From NCBI GenBank assembly GCA_942491575.1, contig CALOBT010000031.1:62001-126000 (forward strand): a stretch of 64,000 nt of DNA. The letters are read 5' to 3'. Below, piece by piece: positions 1 to 8,694 of this stretch. A program made the translations under genes and the position numbers. Position 1 is the stretch's first letter; every line of letters starts with the position of its first letter. The notes beneath the pieces are model-generated. The model saw only the letters and a list, made by a program, of their open reading frames with translations. It was not told the origin of the DNA and did no database searches. The DNA comes from CAZHNW01 sp942491575. Lineage in GTDB: Bacteria > Spirochaetota > UBA4802 > UBA5550.

Positions 1-1693
1 TGATTGATAACACCCAGTAGTCAATTTTTTTTGCCTCGGGATGAATGATGCAGAAATGTTTGTCTGCATCTATTTTGTCGATTGATATATCTATTTCCCC
101 CCCCCTGTGTTCATTGTCACCGCGCATTATTGTTAAGGCATGTGAAGCATTTATGCAGAGGTTTAGAATAACCTGTTCAATCTGTGTTTCATCAGCACTT
201 GTCACGGCAGGTTTTTCGTAATATTCGGAGTTTATTTCGATACTTTTATCAAATGTGTTTCTGCAAATTTTCAATACATTTTCCAGGGCTGAATTAAGAT
301 CAATGGGAATGAATTTAAAGTCTCTTTTTTGTGAAAGAGTTAATAGCTGTTGTACCAAATCTGTTGCCCTGCAGCTTGATTCTTCGATAGTATGTATATA
401 ATTAATAAGTTGTTCCGGTTCAATCGTCCTGTGTTTATCAATTTTAAATTTAATTAAAGAAATAATACCGAATATCCCACCAAGTACATTATTGAAATCA
501 TGAGCCAATCCGCCGGCCAGGGTGCCGATTGTTTCCATCTTCTGGCTTTGACGCAGCTGTTCATCGATTTTAGCCAGTTCAGTAACATCATCGAATCTTA
601 CTACAACACCTGATATGTCATTGAAAGCCAGGGGATAAATTGAAATATTGTGATACCTGTTGTTGATTAACTCTTCATTATGGAGTTCTATTGGTTTATC
701 GCTGATTCTTACAGAATGATAGTGATCCTTGTACTTGAGGAAAAATGGTGCGACATCCCATATGCTTTTCCCGATCGCCCCTTCGGAAAGAATAGGTGCC
801 TGTTCCCCCGCGGATTTACTCAAGTGGGTGACATTGCCTTCATTGTCTGTTGCAATGATTGCGGAGGGCATTGATTCAATAATACTGGAGAGATAGTGGT
901 TTAACTGTTCGATAGTGGTATGCTGTGAATGGATTTTTTCTGACAGCATGTTATATGCATTGATTACGGGGAGTATCTCGTCATTATTGGTATATTGAAT
1001 TGCCATATAATTTTGTTCATCTGCGGAAAATTTAAATTTATCTTTCAGGAATTCCAGTTTTGTGATTAATTTTTTTCTGAAGCTAAAGGACATGAAAATA
1101 AGTGAAAAAATTATAACGACCAGAATAAGCAGGAGTATAGAATTGAAATTTACACTGCGATTAAGGATTAACATATTAAATTCTGTTTCCTTAATAAGAT
1201 TACTTTTGATTTTATGAAGTAACTCTTTGCCTATAAAATAGGTCTCATTAATTTTTTTTAAGGTTTCATAGGTTTGAAGATTGGATTGGTTCCCTTTGAA
1301 ATATAATTCATTATTTTTTAAAAGCCTGTCATGAAAGATTTCGACCTTTTTAATTCTATGGGGGCCAAGGTGATTTTTATCTTCATCTGCGAGACTATCT
1401 ATGATTTTTTTGTTAGCCTGGAGTTTAGAAAAAATAGTATTGTTTGATGGTATATTGCCCTGGAGATAAAAATGAAGTGATATTTCGGATTCAAGAAGAT
1501 TTTCATACAGGGTTTCAACGGTATTCTGATTGTTTACAATGTTGACACTCTTGTTCAGAATGGCTGAGGATTGGAAATATGAAAAAAGCTGAATAATTAA
1601 GTATAGAGTCAAAAGTATAACAATTAATGTCGTGAGAATGAGATTGGACCGAATTATACTTTCGGGTAAATATTTTTTTAAAAGACTTTTCAT
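1..1693 (-). CDS. Sensor histidine kinase, C-terminus cut by window edge
   Basis: The frame is open from ATG at 1693 to the window edge, 564 codons, so the protein is incomplete. In order it shows an N-terminal membrane helix (about residues 18-38), an extracytoplasmic segment, a second helix near 175-195, a PAS-like region (about 265-370), and a HisKA segment with the H-box LAGGLAHDFNN and phosphoacceptor His398. A HATPase N-box follows (ILNLCINASHA, about 509-519). The DTGxG ATP box would lie beyond the edge. The gene starts 8 bases after the stop of the upstream binding lipoprotein, so the two are probably co-transcribed. By family it autophosphorylates on His398 and passes the phosphate to a response regulator not visible here. 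Confidence 0.88.
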   Translation of the reverse strand, partial: MKSLLKKYLPESIIRSNLILTTLIVILLTLYLIIQLFSYFQSSAILNKSVNIVNNQNTVETLYENLLESEISLHFYLQGNIPSNNTIFSKLQANKKIIDSLADEDKNHLGPHRIKKVEIFHDRLLKNNELYFKGNQSNLQTYETLKKINETYFIGKELLHKIKSNLIKETEFNMLILNRSVNFNSILLLILVVIIFSLIFMSFSFRKKLITKLEFLKDKFKFSADEQNYMAIQYTNNDEILPVINAYNMLSEKIHSQHTTIEQLNHYLSSIIESMPSAIIATDNEGNVTHLSKSAGEQAPILSEGAIGKSIWDVAPFFLKYKDHYHSVRISDKPIELHNEELINNRYHNISIYPLAFNDISGVVVRFDDVTELAKIDEQLRQSQKMETIGTLAGGLAHDFNNVLGGIFGIISLIKFKIDKHRTIEPEQLINYIHTIEESSCRATDLVQQLLTLSQKRDFKFIPIDLNSALENVLKICRNTFDKSIEINSEYYEKPAVTSADETQIEQVILNLCINASHALTIMRGDNEHRGGEIDISIDKIDADKHFCIIHPEAKKIDYWVLSI

Positions 1694-1701
1694 AGGCAAG
1701 G

Positions 1702-2670
1702 CTACTCTATGAATTCATTGGTATAGAGGTTATGCACATCACTATCTTTTTTAATTATTTTGTATTGTTTGTATATACGCTCGATTTTACTCATCATTTT
1801 TTTGTCATGAATTCCAATTTTGTATTCTTTCGAACTTATTAATTTAATGATTTCTGCTATCTGTTTTTCTTGATGATTTTGTTCGAGAATTTTTTTCTCA
1901 TCATATTTCATTACAATTGAAACAGTTTCATCAGGATGATTTACTGCATATTCCCAACCCTTGATGCTGGCACGAATCATTTTATGACAAATATCCCTGT
2001 TTTCTTTGTAATATTTTCTACTGGTGAAAACAGAATGCCCGGGGAAATCCATTCCGTAATTTTTATAATCAATTATATTTATTGATTCTTTCGGATAACC
2101 TGAACGGTATATAGTCTGTAATTCATTATATATCATTACTGATGCGGCATCTACTTCATCTTTGGTAAACTGAGACATGTTCCACTTTTGAGGAATTATT
2201 TTCAAACTATTTCGATTGATGTTCTGGCTTTCAAGAAGTGCATATAACTGGTACTCGTTACCAATAAACCAGATAGATACTTTTTTACCTCTCAGGTCAT
2301 TGACAGTTTTTATATTTTTTCTCTTTTTTGAGATCAGGAGCAAACCATTATTTTTTATAATATTCGCCAGGGAAATAAACCGGTCTCCCTCTGCAAAGAG
2401 GTCCGCTGTCCATTTTGTCCCAAATTCCTCAAGACCATTGCTGACCGTGATGATACTGTTTTTCCCATATCCTCCTTCTTTGATAGAAACATTTAATCCT
2501 TCATCTTTGTAAAATTCCTTATCAAGGGCAACATAATACCCGGCAAATTGTGCCTGAATATGCCATTGCAGCCTTATTGTCACATCGATAAGTTTGTGAG
2601 GGGCCGTTGATTTTTCTTTACATCCGGAAACAAGAAAAATCAGAATTAATAGTGATATAAATGGTTTCAT
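1702..2670 (-). CDS. NMT1/THI5-like solute-binding lipoprotein
   Basis: 322 aa with a lipoprotein signal (hydrophobic core, then LVSGC, Cys17). The mature protein opens with RLQWHIQAQFAGYYVALDK, the hallmark of NMT1/THI5-type binding proteins that carry pyrimidine, sulfonate or nitrate-like ligands in ABC systems. No permease or ATPase gene is adjacent; the next gene is a histidine kinase 8 bases downstream. In many bacteria an NMT1 domain is fused to the N-terminus of a histidine kinase, so this protein is probably the sensory subunit of a two-gene version. The ligand cannot be told from sequence. Confidence 0.85.
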   Translation of the reverse strand: MKPFISLLILIFLVSGCKEKSTAPHKLIDVTIRLQWHIQAQFAGYYVALDKEFYKDEGLNVSIKEGGYGKNSIITVSNGLEEFGTKWTADLFAEGDRFISLANIIKNNGLLLISKKRKNIKTVNDLRGKKVSIWFIGNEYQLYALLESQNINRNSLKIIPQKWNMSQFTKDEVDAASVMIYNELQTIYRSGYPKESINIIDYKNYGMDFPGHSVFTSRKYYKENRDICHKMIRASIKGWEYAVNHPDETVSIVMKYDEKKILEQNHQEKQIAEIIKLISSKEYKIGIHDKKMMSKIERIYKQYKIIKKDSDVHNLYTNEFIE

Positions 2671-2823
2671 ACATATTTCCCCTGATTGAATTTTTTCTGA
2701 TAGAATGTTATTAGTTTACCTGACTTTGCTGAATTATTAAAGAAAAAATTATTGATATAAACAGATGGGAATACCTGTTCTGACGGAGGGGTTACGCAGT
2801 ACCGTCACGTTGGTTTTATTGAT

Positions 2824-2864
2824 GGGGGCCAGAAAAAATATAATATTTCCTAGCCCCCTTTTTT
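2824..2864 (+). terminator. Hairpin with T-tract
   Basis: GGGGGC (2824-2829) pairs with GCCCCC (2853-2858). The A/T-rich interior can also pair (AAATAT with ATATTT), and TTTTTT follows on the + strand. No + gene ends here. On the minus strand it lies downstream of the small membrane gene, so it could act in either direction. Confidence 0.45.
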
Positions 2865-2894
2865 ATCACTTTTAAATTTTATTTAAAAGTGATA
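2864..2894. repeat. Inverted repeat overlapping a stop codon
   Basis: Arms of 13 bp (2864-2876 and 2882-2894, TATCACTTTTAAA and its complement) flank a 5-base loop. The stop codon of the minus-strand membrane gene (2883-2885) lies inside one arm. It could be an mRNA 3'-end structure or a protein-binding site. Confidence 0.6.
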
Positions 2895-3266
2895 AATGAT
2901 TGGAATAACATACAGTGAAATCATCCCTGTAAATATTATGAAGAAAAGGACCGTTACCTTCTCCTTCATGTCAAAATATACCGGCTGCATAATAGTTCTT
3001 GCTGTCCAGTAGAGGGCGATACAGCCAAGAACAGCCTTTCCGAGATGACTTCTGAGCAATTCTTCTGAATGGAAAAGAGACAGGTAGGCAAAGCCTAAGT
3101 AGATAACTATCAATAATTTATTCGTTAAGCGGAGCAGCGAGCGGTTAGTTTCATCCAGTGAAGAGAGACTCTCCTTCCAGTTAAAAGCCTTTGCCCAGGT
3201 CATATCAAAGAGGGCAAAACAGATGTGCATTACTCCCCCGGTAATAATTAAGTATTTCAGGTACAT
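2883..3266 (-). CDS. Small four-helix membrane protein
   Basis: 127 aa from the chosen ATG at 3266. That ATG has GGAGG seven bases upstream; the in-frame ATG at 3278 lies inside the ribosome site itself and is unlikely. Four hydrophobic segments span nearly the whole protein, with a charged loop (KESLSSLDETNRS) after the first. I do not recognise a family with certainty; size and layout recall DoxX-like membrane proteins. The gene is divergent from the AbrB-type gene across a 32-bp perfect palindrome, which suggests regulated expression. A similar-sized four-helix protein is at 54994-55386, without clear sequence similarity. Confidence 0.7.
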   Translation of the reverse strand: MYLKYLIITGGVMHICFALFDMTWAKAFNWKESLSSLDETNRSLLRLTNKLLIVIYLGFAYLSLFHSEELLRSHLGKAVLGCIALYWTARTIMQPVYFDMKEKVTVLFFIIFTGMISLYVIPIIYHF

Positions 3267-3322
3267 AATAACCTCCATTATTTAAATGGGATCAGATTTA
3301 TTCCAGTGTGAACTAATGTCAA

Positions 3323-3354
3323 TAATAAAAGTAATACTAGTATTACTTTTATTA
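3323..3354. promoter_or_regulatory. 32-bp perfect palindrome, candidate operator
   Basis: Each half is 16 bases (TAATAAAAGTAATACT and its exact complement) centred on CTAG with no spacer. It lies between divergent genes, 57 bases before the membrane-gene start and 103 bases before the AbrB-type start. The symmetry and position fit an operator for a dimeric regulator; the binder is unknown. Confidence 0.6.
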
Positions 3355-3456
3355 CAAAAAATACTTACGGTTGCCGGTAAAACTGGTTTGACAGGTCTTT
3401 TAATGCGGTTATCTTAGCCACATGGTAAAATTGAGTAATTTTAAGGATCGAAAAGT

Positions 3457-3666
3457 ATGAACGAAGAACAGGTTATATTTGGAATTGTTAAAGTCAACAC
3501 GAAGGGGCAGGTAATTATACCCCTTGAACTGCGGAATGAATTAAACATCAATGAAGGAGATCAGCTTGTTGCTACAAGGAACAAGGAGGGCAATGGAGTA
3601 CTGCTTTTGAAGCTTGAAGTGTTAAACGAGCTTTTGCTGAGCAGCAGGGCCTATGAATCGGATTGA
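3457..3666 (+). CDS. SpoVT/AbrB-domain transcription factor
   Basis: 69 aa. Residues about 10-50 form a swapped-hairpin SpoVT/AbrB DNA-binding domain (VNTKGQVIIPLELRNELNI followed by NEGDQLV), as in AbrB, MazE and PrlF. AAGGA lies 10 bases before the ATG. The C-terminal 20 residues are leucine-rich. No toxin gene follows; the next gene is convergent, so it looks like a stand-alone regulator rather than an antitoxin. It may bind the palindrome upstream and control itself and the divergent membrane gene, but that is inference. Confidence 0.82.
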   Translation: MNEEQVIFGIVKVNTKGQVIIPLELRNELNINEGDQLVATRNKEGNGVLLLKLEVLNELLLSSRAYESD

Positions 3667-3677
3667 TTCCGCATGGA

Positions 3678-3709
3678 CTGAAAGCGAAGAAGTGCCTCCT
3701 CGTTTTCAG
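3678..3709. terminator. Shared terminator between convergent genes
   Basis: A 15-base stem with a few mismatches or wobbles (CTGAAAGCGAAGAAG with CTCCTCGTTTTCAG) is followed by CATATATTTTT. It sits between the stops of the AbrB-type gene and the M28 peptidase. Confidence 0.6.
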
Positions 3710-3718
3710 CATATATTT

Positions 3719-4945
3719 TTATAAATTTTTATCACAGTCTATTATAAATCCGAGTGCTGACTTCAGGCACGCCTCCACCGCTTCAGGTTCAATTACGTCC
3801 GGAAGATCGCGAGTGGTGTGATAGGCAAGGTCAAGGCGAAAGGTATCGGTATTTAACCCCACAAGGGATACCGCCTCTACGCCAATGCGGGAGAATTCAG
3901 CTGCATCCGTGGCGCCTCCCCCAAAGGGGAGGGGTATGGCGGTAAATTCGTAGCCTTCGCTGCGTGCCGCCTCCAGGGCTTTTTCAGTATACTCCCTGGA
4001 GAGGGGAACCACGCCATTGAGGTCCCTGGTAAAAAATTTCAGGCTCCCCCTATCGTAGATGCCGTCCATGTTATAGACAATGGTTTTTGTGGCCAGTAGT
4101 TCATCCCTATGGTCACGGCAGTAGGCTGCTGCTCCCTTCAGGCCCGCCTCTTCCGCGTCGAAGGCCATTACAATGAGGCGGGTCTGGGTGAGGCCGCTTC
4201 CTTTTTTATTGGCCTCTGCAATGATTTTTCCTGTTTCGGCTGCGATGGCACATGCCACCATATTGTCCCCGGCACCGGGTGAAATTTTTCCCGTAGTGAA
4301 TACAGAGAGGGGAAGTATAGGGAGTATGGAGACCAGGCCCGCCACGGGGAACCACCGGGCAAAAGCGGGATTTGAACTTCCTGCAAGAATAGAAAACAGC
4401 CAGATCCCTGTCAGTACAAATGCCCCGAGAACTGTTGCGATTCCGGTTAATAATACCGGGGCATAGAGGGCGGATCTGAATTTTTCTATCCAGGTGAAGA
4501 CATAGGGGGAATCGTAATGTCCCGCAATAATAATCTGCTGTTTAACCTCTCCATTCGGTTCGATGACACCATAGACATTTTCACCCGTTTCCTGCGGGGC
4601 TAAAAAATCAAACCACCCGAAATAAAATACAAACTGGGAGGCAAACATAACAAGAATGAGCAGAATCAGTAGAAATGAGACGGGAACAAGGCTGTTATTA
4701 AAGTATAGGATTGCAGTCGCCGTAATGTAGAGGGGGACCACCACCTTGATATATCGGAGAAATCCATCGGGACGATGGGTGAACGTTTCCATTTCTACCC
4801 GGTTGCAGAAGGTCTTCAGATCATCAGAAATAGCACGGGCTGCCTGCCGGGCATGGTCTTTTCCCGTTAGACGCAGTGGGAAGAGAGATACAATATGCCG
4901 GGTAAAATCGAGTACATTCTTAACATTTTTCTTGGATATTTTCAT
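3719..4945 (-). CDS. M28-family zinc metallopeptidase, membrane-anchored
   Basis: 408 aa from ATG 4945, chosen because GGGAG lies just upstream; the frame is open to 5011. Two hydrophobic segments follow at about residues 70-115, and a further pair interrupts the catalytic domain at about 170-220. Zinc-site motifs are in family order: AGHYDSP (His, Asp), GAGDNM (Asp), FDAEEAGLKG (Glu-Glu), NMDGI (Asp) and a late AYHTTRD (His). M28 enzymes are aminopeptidases or carboxypeptidases with two zinc ions. The membrane segments suggest envelope location. It is divergent from ATPase operon 1 and convergent with the AbrB-type gene. Confidence 0.85.
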   Translation of the reverse strand: MKISKKNVKNVLDFTRHIVSLFPLRLTGKDHARQAARAISDDLKTFCNRVEMETFTHRPDGFLRYIKVVVPLYITATAILYFNNSLVPVSFLLILLILVMFASQFVFYFGWFDFLAPQETGENVYGVIEPNGEVKQQIIIAGHYDSPYVFTWIEKFRSALYAPVLLTGIATVLGAFVLTGIWLFSILAGSSNPAFARWFPVAGLVSILPILPLSVFTTGKISPGAGDNMVACAIAAETGKIIAEANKKGSGLTQTRLIVMAFDAEEAGLKGAAAYCRDHRDELLATKTIVYNMDGIYDRGSLKFFTRDLNGVVPLSREYTEKALEAARSEGYEFTAIPLPFGGGATDAAEFSRIGVEAVSLVGLNTDTFRLDLAYHTTRDLPDVIEPEAVEACLKSALGFIIDCDKNL

Positions 4946-5069
4946 TTTTTCTCCCATATTGTCTCTTTTTACCGTGAAAAGTGAGCGGCTAATCACTTGC
5001 AGCATACTCAATGATTATGCTGAAGGAATAAAGAAAAAAAGGCAAAAAAATCATTTTTTTTCAAAAAAT

Positions 5070-5098
5070 TTGACTCTTCCCCTTTTTGGCATTAAATA
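5070..5098 (+). promoter_or_regulatory. Sigma-70-type promoter of V-ATPase operon 1
   Basis: TTGACT (5070-5075), a 17-base spacer and TAAATA (5093-5098). Expected start is near 5105, about 40 bases before the first operon gene. Confidence 0.6.
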
Positions 5099-5145
5099 TG
5101 AATCACCGGCTTGCGTGAGCGAATCGGCCCTTTCGGGAGCAGGAC

Positions 5146-5457
5146 ATGGAAGAGAATCTTATACGGGACATAAGAGCTGCTGAAGAAGAGGCTGCGGGCA
5201 TAATTAATTCCGCCCGGGAGCAGGCCTTTCTGCGTCTGCGCGATACAGAGCAGGAGATTGTTCTCACCTCTGAAAAAATGAAGGAAACTTTTTTAGAACG
5301 GAAAAATGAAAAATTTCAAAAGGCCCAAAGGGATGGAGAAGTGGAGGTACGTAAAGTAGAAAAAGAAACAGCAGATATTATTGCAGCCATAGAAAAAGAG
5401 GCCGCAGGCAGAAAGGAGATGGTTCTGAAGTATCTGACTGAAAAAATAATGGAGTGA
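5146..5457 (+). CDS. V/A-type ATPase peripheral-stalk subunit G (H), operon 1
   Basis: 103 aa, almost entirely a charged coiled coil (RAAEEEAAGIINSAREQA, KVEKETADIIAAIEKEA) with no hydrophobic domain. This is the length and style of the G/H stalk subunit that dimerises with subunit E to tie the catalytic head to subunit I. GGAG lies 9 bases before the ATG. It is the first gene after the promoter, at the position of ntpF in the Enterococcus hirae ntp operon. Identity rests on composition and position, as these coiled coils share little sequence. Confidence 0.8.
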   Translation: MEENLIRDIRAAEEEAAGIINSAREQAFLRLRDTEQEIVLTSEKMKETFLERKNEKFQKAQRDGEVEVRKVEKETADIIAAIEKEAAGRKEMVLKYLTEKIME

Positions 5458-5464
5458 TACCAGT

Positions 5465-7453
5465 ATGGCCACCGGTAGAATGCAGAAAGTCCTTATTGCG
5501 GGTTTCCGACGGGAAGCGGAAGGGTTTCTGCGTGAGCTGCAGGTTATGGCCGTTTTTCATCCCGCCTCCGCCGGTGATCTGAAACCGGCTACTGACAGCC
5601 CCGCGGAAATCCCAGACCGGGACAGGCTTCGCAGTGTTGAAGAAACAATAAATTTTCTGAAATCATATCTTCCCCGCAGGGGAATGCTGAGTTCCCTCAT
5701 GGAAGTTCCGGAAGAGAAGAAGGCTGTGGAACTTTTTTCCATCGCCCATGGGGACCAGTGCCGCAATCTTCTTAAAAGGTCTGAATCGCTTCGGAGGGAA
5801 ATTGAGGGGATTCGGGAGAGGCGTCAGGAAATCATTGCCCGTCTGGATGATCTGGAGCCGCTGAAGGGAGTAGGCCTGCCCCTTGATGAACTTCCTTCGA
5901 TCACCCATGCAGCTTTTACCGCGGGATATATTGCGACGGGAAAACTTTCTCAATTGCTGTCAGAACCGTTTCTCCAGGTGGAAGTGCTTGAAACGGGGCC
6001 AAAGAAGACTCTGGTTCTTCTCGCGGCTCACCGTGATGATGAATCGTATCTTCATGACGCGGTTTCAAAATATCATTTGAGTGAAATTGATTTAAAAGGA
6101 CTGGAAGAATCTCCGAATACACTCTATCAAAAATTCCAGGAGTACCTTAAGCAGACCAGTGATGAGCTGATGGACCGGGAGAAGCAGGCGGCGGAACTGG
6201 CCGTTTCCCATGATGAGCTTCTGGTACTCCTGGAATACCTTTTGAGCCTTGAAAACCGCCGGGACCTCCTTGAAAAATGGATTCTTACGCCCCATACCTT
6301 CATCCTTGCGGGGTGGATACCGGCAGGGGAAATTCCCCGCCTGGAAGAGTTAAAGGGAAAATTCAAGTCTGTGGAAATTGAACTGATTGAGGCGGATGAA
6401 GAGGAGCTTCCCCCGGTATACCTCGAAAATGTGCCGCCGGCACGTCCCTTTGAGCTGATCACCCGTCTCTACAGTTTTCCCCGTTATGGTTCGGTAGACC
6501 CGAGTGCAATTACCGGAATATTTTTTGCCCTCTTTTTTGGACTTTGCCTGACTGATGCCGGATATGGATTGATACTGGCTATACTTGCCCTGGTGGCACT
6601 TAAAAAATTTCGAGGGGGTCGAGACCTTCTCTGGATACTTTTCTGGGGGGGGCTGGCCACAGTTGGTGCCGGCCTGGCCACGGGGGGGATTTTTGGAGAC
6701 CTTTTCAGAATCAAGGAACCCTTCCTTGCCATTGAATTTATGGGCAGATTCCGTGAGAGCCTTCTCCTGTTTGATCCAATGACTGAGCCGATGGCCTTTT
6801 TCCGGCTGGTACTTTTTCTTGGACTGGTTCATGTGATAACGGGGCTGATAATCGGGACACTCCATGCCCTTCGGGAAGGGCGTTTCCTGGATGCCCTTGC
6901 TGATCATGCGTCATGGCTGGTCATTGTACTTTCTCTCGTTGGAATACTTTTTGCATCTGAAATGTGTATCAAGATGGCCCTGGTTACAGGAGGCGTGCCG
7001 CCCCTGCCCGGGGAGTTGATTCTTCCCGCATCATGGTCAGCGGGATTCATGGCACTTGTTGTTTTCCTCTTCGGGGGCAGGGATGAGTCTTCTGTTTTTT
7101 TCCGGTTATTTATCGGATTTTTAAAGCTGATCGTTCTAAGCGGAATATTCTCCTACCTGGGGGACATCCTCTCATACATTCGACTCATGGCACTCGGCAT
7201 GGTCACAGCCGGTATTGCCATGGCCATCAATACTATCGCCTTTATGCTGGCGGATATTCCCTTTGTGGGAATACTGCTGACAATAATTATCCTGGTTCTG
7301 GGGCATACATTCAATATGGCAATAAATCTCCTGGGGGGATTCGTTCATACCCTACGTTTGCAGTATGTTGAATTTTTTTCGAAATTCTTTACCGGGGGAG
7401 GGAAGGCCTATCGTCCTCTTGCCTATGATAACCGTTATATGAAAATTATTTAA
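5465..7453 (+). CDS. ntpI: V/A-type ATPase subunit I (a), operon 1
   Basis: 662 aa. The N-terminal half (about 1-340) is the soluble arm with coiled coils; the C-terminal half has seven to eight membrane helices starting at the YGSVDPS...GLCLTDAGYG motif. The essential stator arginine is in YLGDILSYIRLMALGM (Arg573). This subunit forms the ion half-channels against the K ring and anchors the stalks. It starts 7 bases after the G gene. It shares layout but only limited sequence with its counterpart at 15739-17706, whose arginine context is SFIRAGAFALSHAGLS. Confidence 0.95.
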   Translation: MATGRMQKVLIAGFRREAEGFLRELQVMAVFHPASAGDLKPATDSPAEIPDRDRLRSVEETINFLKSYLPRRGMLSSLMEVPEEKKAVELFSIAHGDQCRNLLKRSESLRREIEGIRERRQEIIARLDDLEPLKGVGLPLDELPSITHAAFTAGYIATGKLSQLLSEPFLQVEVLETGPKKTLVLLAAHRDDESYLHDAVSKYHLSEIDLKGLEESPNTLYQKFQEYLKQTSDELMDREKQAAELAVSHDELLVLLEYLLSLENRRDLLEKWILTPHTFILAGWIPAGEIPRLEELKGKFKSVEIELIEADEEELPPVYLENVPPARPFELITRLYSFPRYGSVDPSAITGIFFALFFGLCLTDAGYGLILAILALVALKKFRGGRDLLWILFWGGLATVGAGLATGGIFGDLFRIKEPFLAIEFMGRFRESLLLFDPMTEPMAFFRLVLFLGLVHVITGLIIGTLHALREGRFLDALADHASWLVIVLSLVGILFASEMCIKMALVTGGVPPLPGELILPASWSAGFMALVVFLFGGRDESSVFFRLFIGFLKLIVLSGIFSYLGDILSYIRLMALGMVTAGIAMAINTIAFMLADIPFVGILLTIIILVLGHTFNMAINLLGGFVHTLRLQYVEFFSKFFTGGGKAYRPLAYDNRYMKII

Positions 7454-7465
7454 AAGGAGCAGCAG

Positions 7466-7948
7466 ATGGAATCGCAAATCGGTCTCGCCATTGCAATCGC
7501 CGGAGCAGGGGTCGCCTCCCTGGTGGCCGGAATCGGTTCTGCCATGGGAATGGCACTGCCCGGCCAGGCAGCCGCGGGGGTACTTCGTGAAGATCCTGAA
7601 AAATTCGGCAGTCTCTTTCTCCTTGTGGTCCTGCCGGGTACCCAGGGATTTTATGGTTTTATCGCGGCATTCCTTGTCATCATCAAGCTGGGACTGCTGG
7701 GGGCTACCACGGCCAGCCTGACTATCTGGCAGGGGTGGCAGATATTTTTTGCCTGTATGCCAATTGCGGTAACGGGACTGGTTTCAGCCCTTCACCAGGG
7801 ACGGGTCTGTACCGCGGGAGTTCACCTGGTGGCGAGGCAGGCTGATCAGGCGATGAAGGGGGTTATATTTGCAGCTATGGTGGAGACCTATGCGGTACTG
7901 GGACTCCTTGTAACATTTTTTCTTTTGAATGGCATTAAACTATCTTAA
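7466..7948 (+). CDS. ntpK: V/A-type ATPase proteolipid K, four-helix, operon 1
   Basis: 160 aa with four membrane helices: a duplicated hairpin of the 16-kDa type. The first hairpin has LPGTQGFYGF, with Gln60 where a carboxylate would be; the second has AAMVETYAVLG with Glu140. Thr59, Gln60, Gln111 (HQGRV) and Glu140 match the residues known to bind Na+ in the Enterococcus hirae K ring (Thr64, Gln65, Gln110, Glu139). The ring is therefore predicted to have one carboxylate per four helices and to prefer sodium. The ribosome site is AGGAG. Confidence 0.95.
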   Translation: MESQIGLAIAIAGAGVASLVAGIGSAMGMALPGQAAAGVLREDPEKFGSLFLLVVLPGTQGFYGFIAAFLVIIKLGLLGATTASLTIWQGWQIFFACMPIAVTGLVSALHQGRVCTAGVHLVARQADQAMKGVIFAAMVETYAVLGLLVTFFLLNGIKLS

Positions 7949-8070
7949 TGGTAGTGCGGCTCCTCTGTGTATTCGCCGCAGGGGCAGTTTGCAGTTTAAT
8001 GAGAGAAGTGGAACTGTTGACGGAGCTGCGTGAAAGTAATGCCCCTGCGGCGGACTCAAAGGAGGAAGGG

Positions 8071-8694
8071 ATGGAAGGGATTTCTTCGAAAATAATCGAA
8101 GAGGCAAAACATCAGGAGAAGATCATCCTTGATGAATCCGCTTCGCAACTGGCGGAACTGAAGCGGCAGGCCATGGAGGACGAACAAAAATTGATACGGG
8201 CTCAAGAAGAGGAGTTAAAGGAAGTTTATCGCCGTGAAGTGAAACGTGCAGTCTCCAGGGGGAAAATAGAAGCCGCCAAGGAAATCCTCAGGGCAAAGAC
8301 CGGGATCGTTGAAAATTCACTGAAGGAACTGAAATCGAGACTGCTGGAAGATACTTCCCGCTACCGCAATTTTCTTCTGGAAGTGATGCTGAAGGGGATT
8401 CAAACGGGGCGTGAGGAAATCATCCTGAATGAAAAGGACAGGTCCCTGGTAGATGAAAAATTTTTACAGGAATTAAATAAAAGGGCCGCAAAAAATCTGG
8501 GGAAAGAAACTAAAATTTTTCTCTCAGAAGAAATTCGGGAAACTGGAGGGGGCTTTTTTTTGAAGGAGGATAAAAGAGAATTTAATGCCACAATTGATGT
8601 TGTTATTGAAACAGTGGCGGAACAGTTTCAGCTTGATATTATAGGTATGTTTTTTAATGAGAAATTTCGTGGTAATGAAACAGAGACATTATAG
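8071..8694 (+). CDS. atpE: V/A-type ATPase stalk subunit E, operon 1
   Basis: 207 aa from ATG 8071, chosen because AGGAGG lies five bases upstream and this gives the usual subunit E length. The frame is open back to an ATG at 7948 that overlaps the K stop as TAATG; that start would add 41 residues including a hydrophobic stretch but has no ribosome site. The N-terminal half is a charged coiled coil and the C-terminal half is the globular head-binding domain, with FLSEEIRETGGGFFL typical of subunit E. It pairs with G in the peripheral stalk. Its end overlaps the C gene by 38 bases. Confidence 0.9.
   Translation: MEGISSKIIEEAKHQEKIILDESASQLAELKRQAMEDEQKLIRAQEEELKEVYRREVKRAVSRGKIEAAKEILRAKTGIVENSLKELKSRLLEDTSRYRNFLLEVMLKGIQTGREEIILNEKDRSLVDEKFLQELNKRAAKNLGKETKIFLSEEIRETGGGFFLKEDKREFNATIDVVIETVAEQFQLDIIGMFFNEKFRGNETETL

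Noticed and set aside
680..874. 64-codon + frame inside the histidine kinase
   Set aside because: It lies antisense to the PAS region of a well-supported kinase and has no ribosome site.
2216..2512. 98-codon + frame across the binding lipoprotein
   Set aside because: Shadow of the minus-strand gene, which has a lipobox and family motifs.
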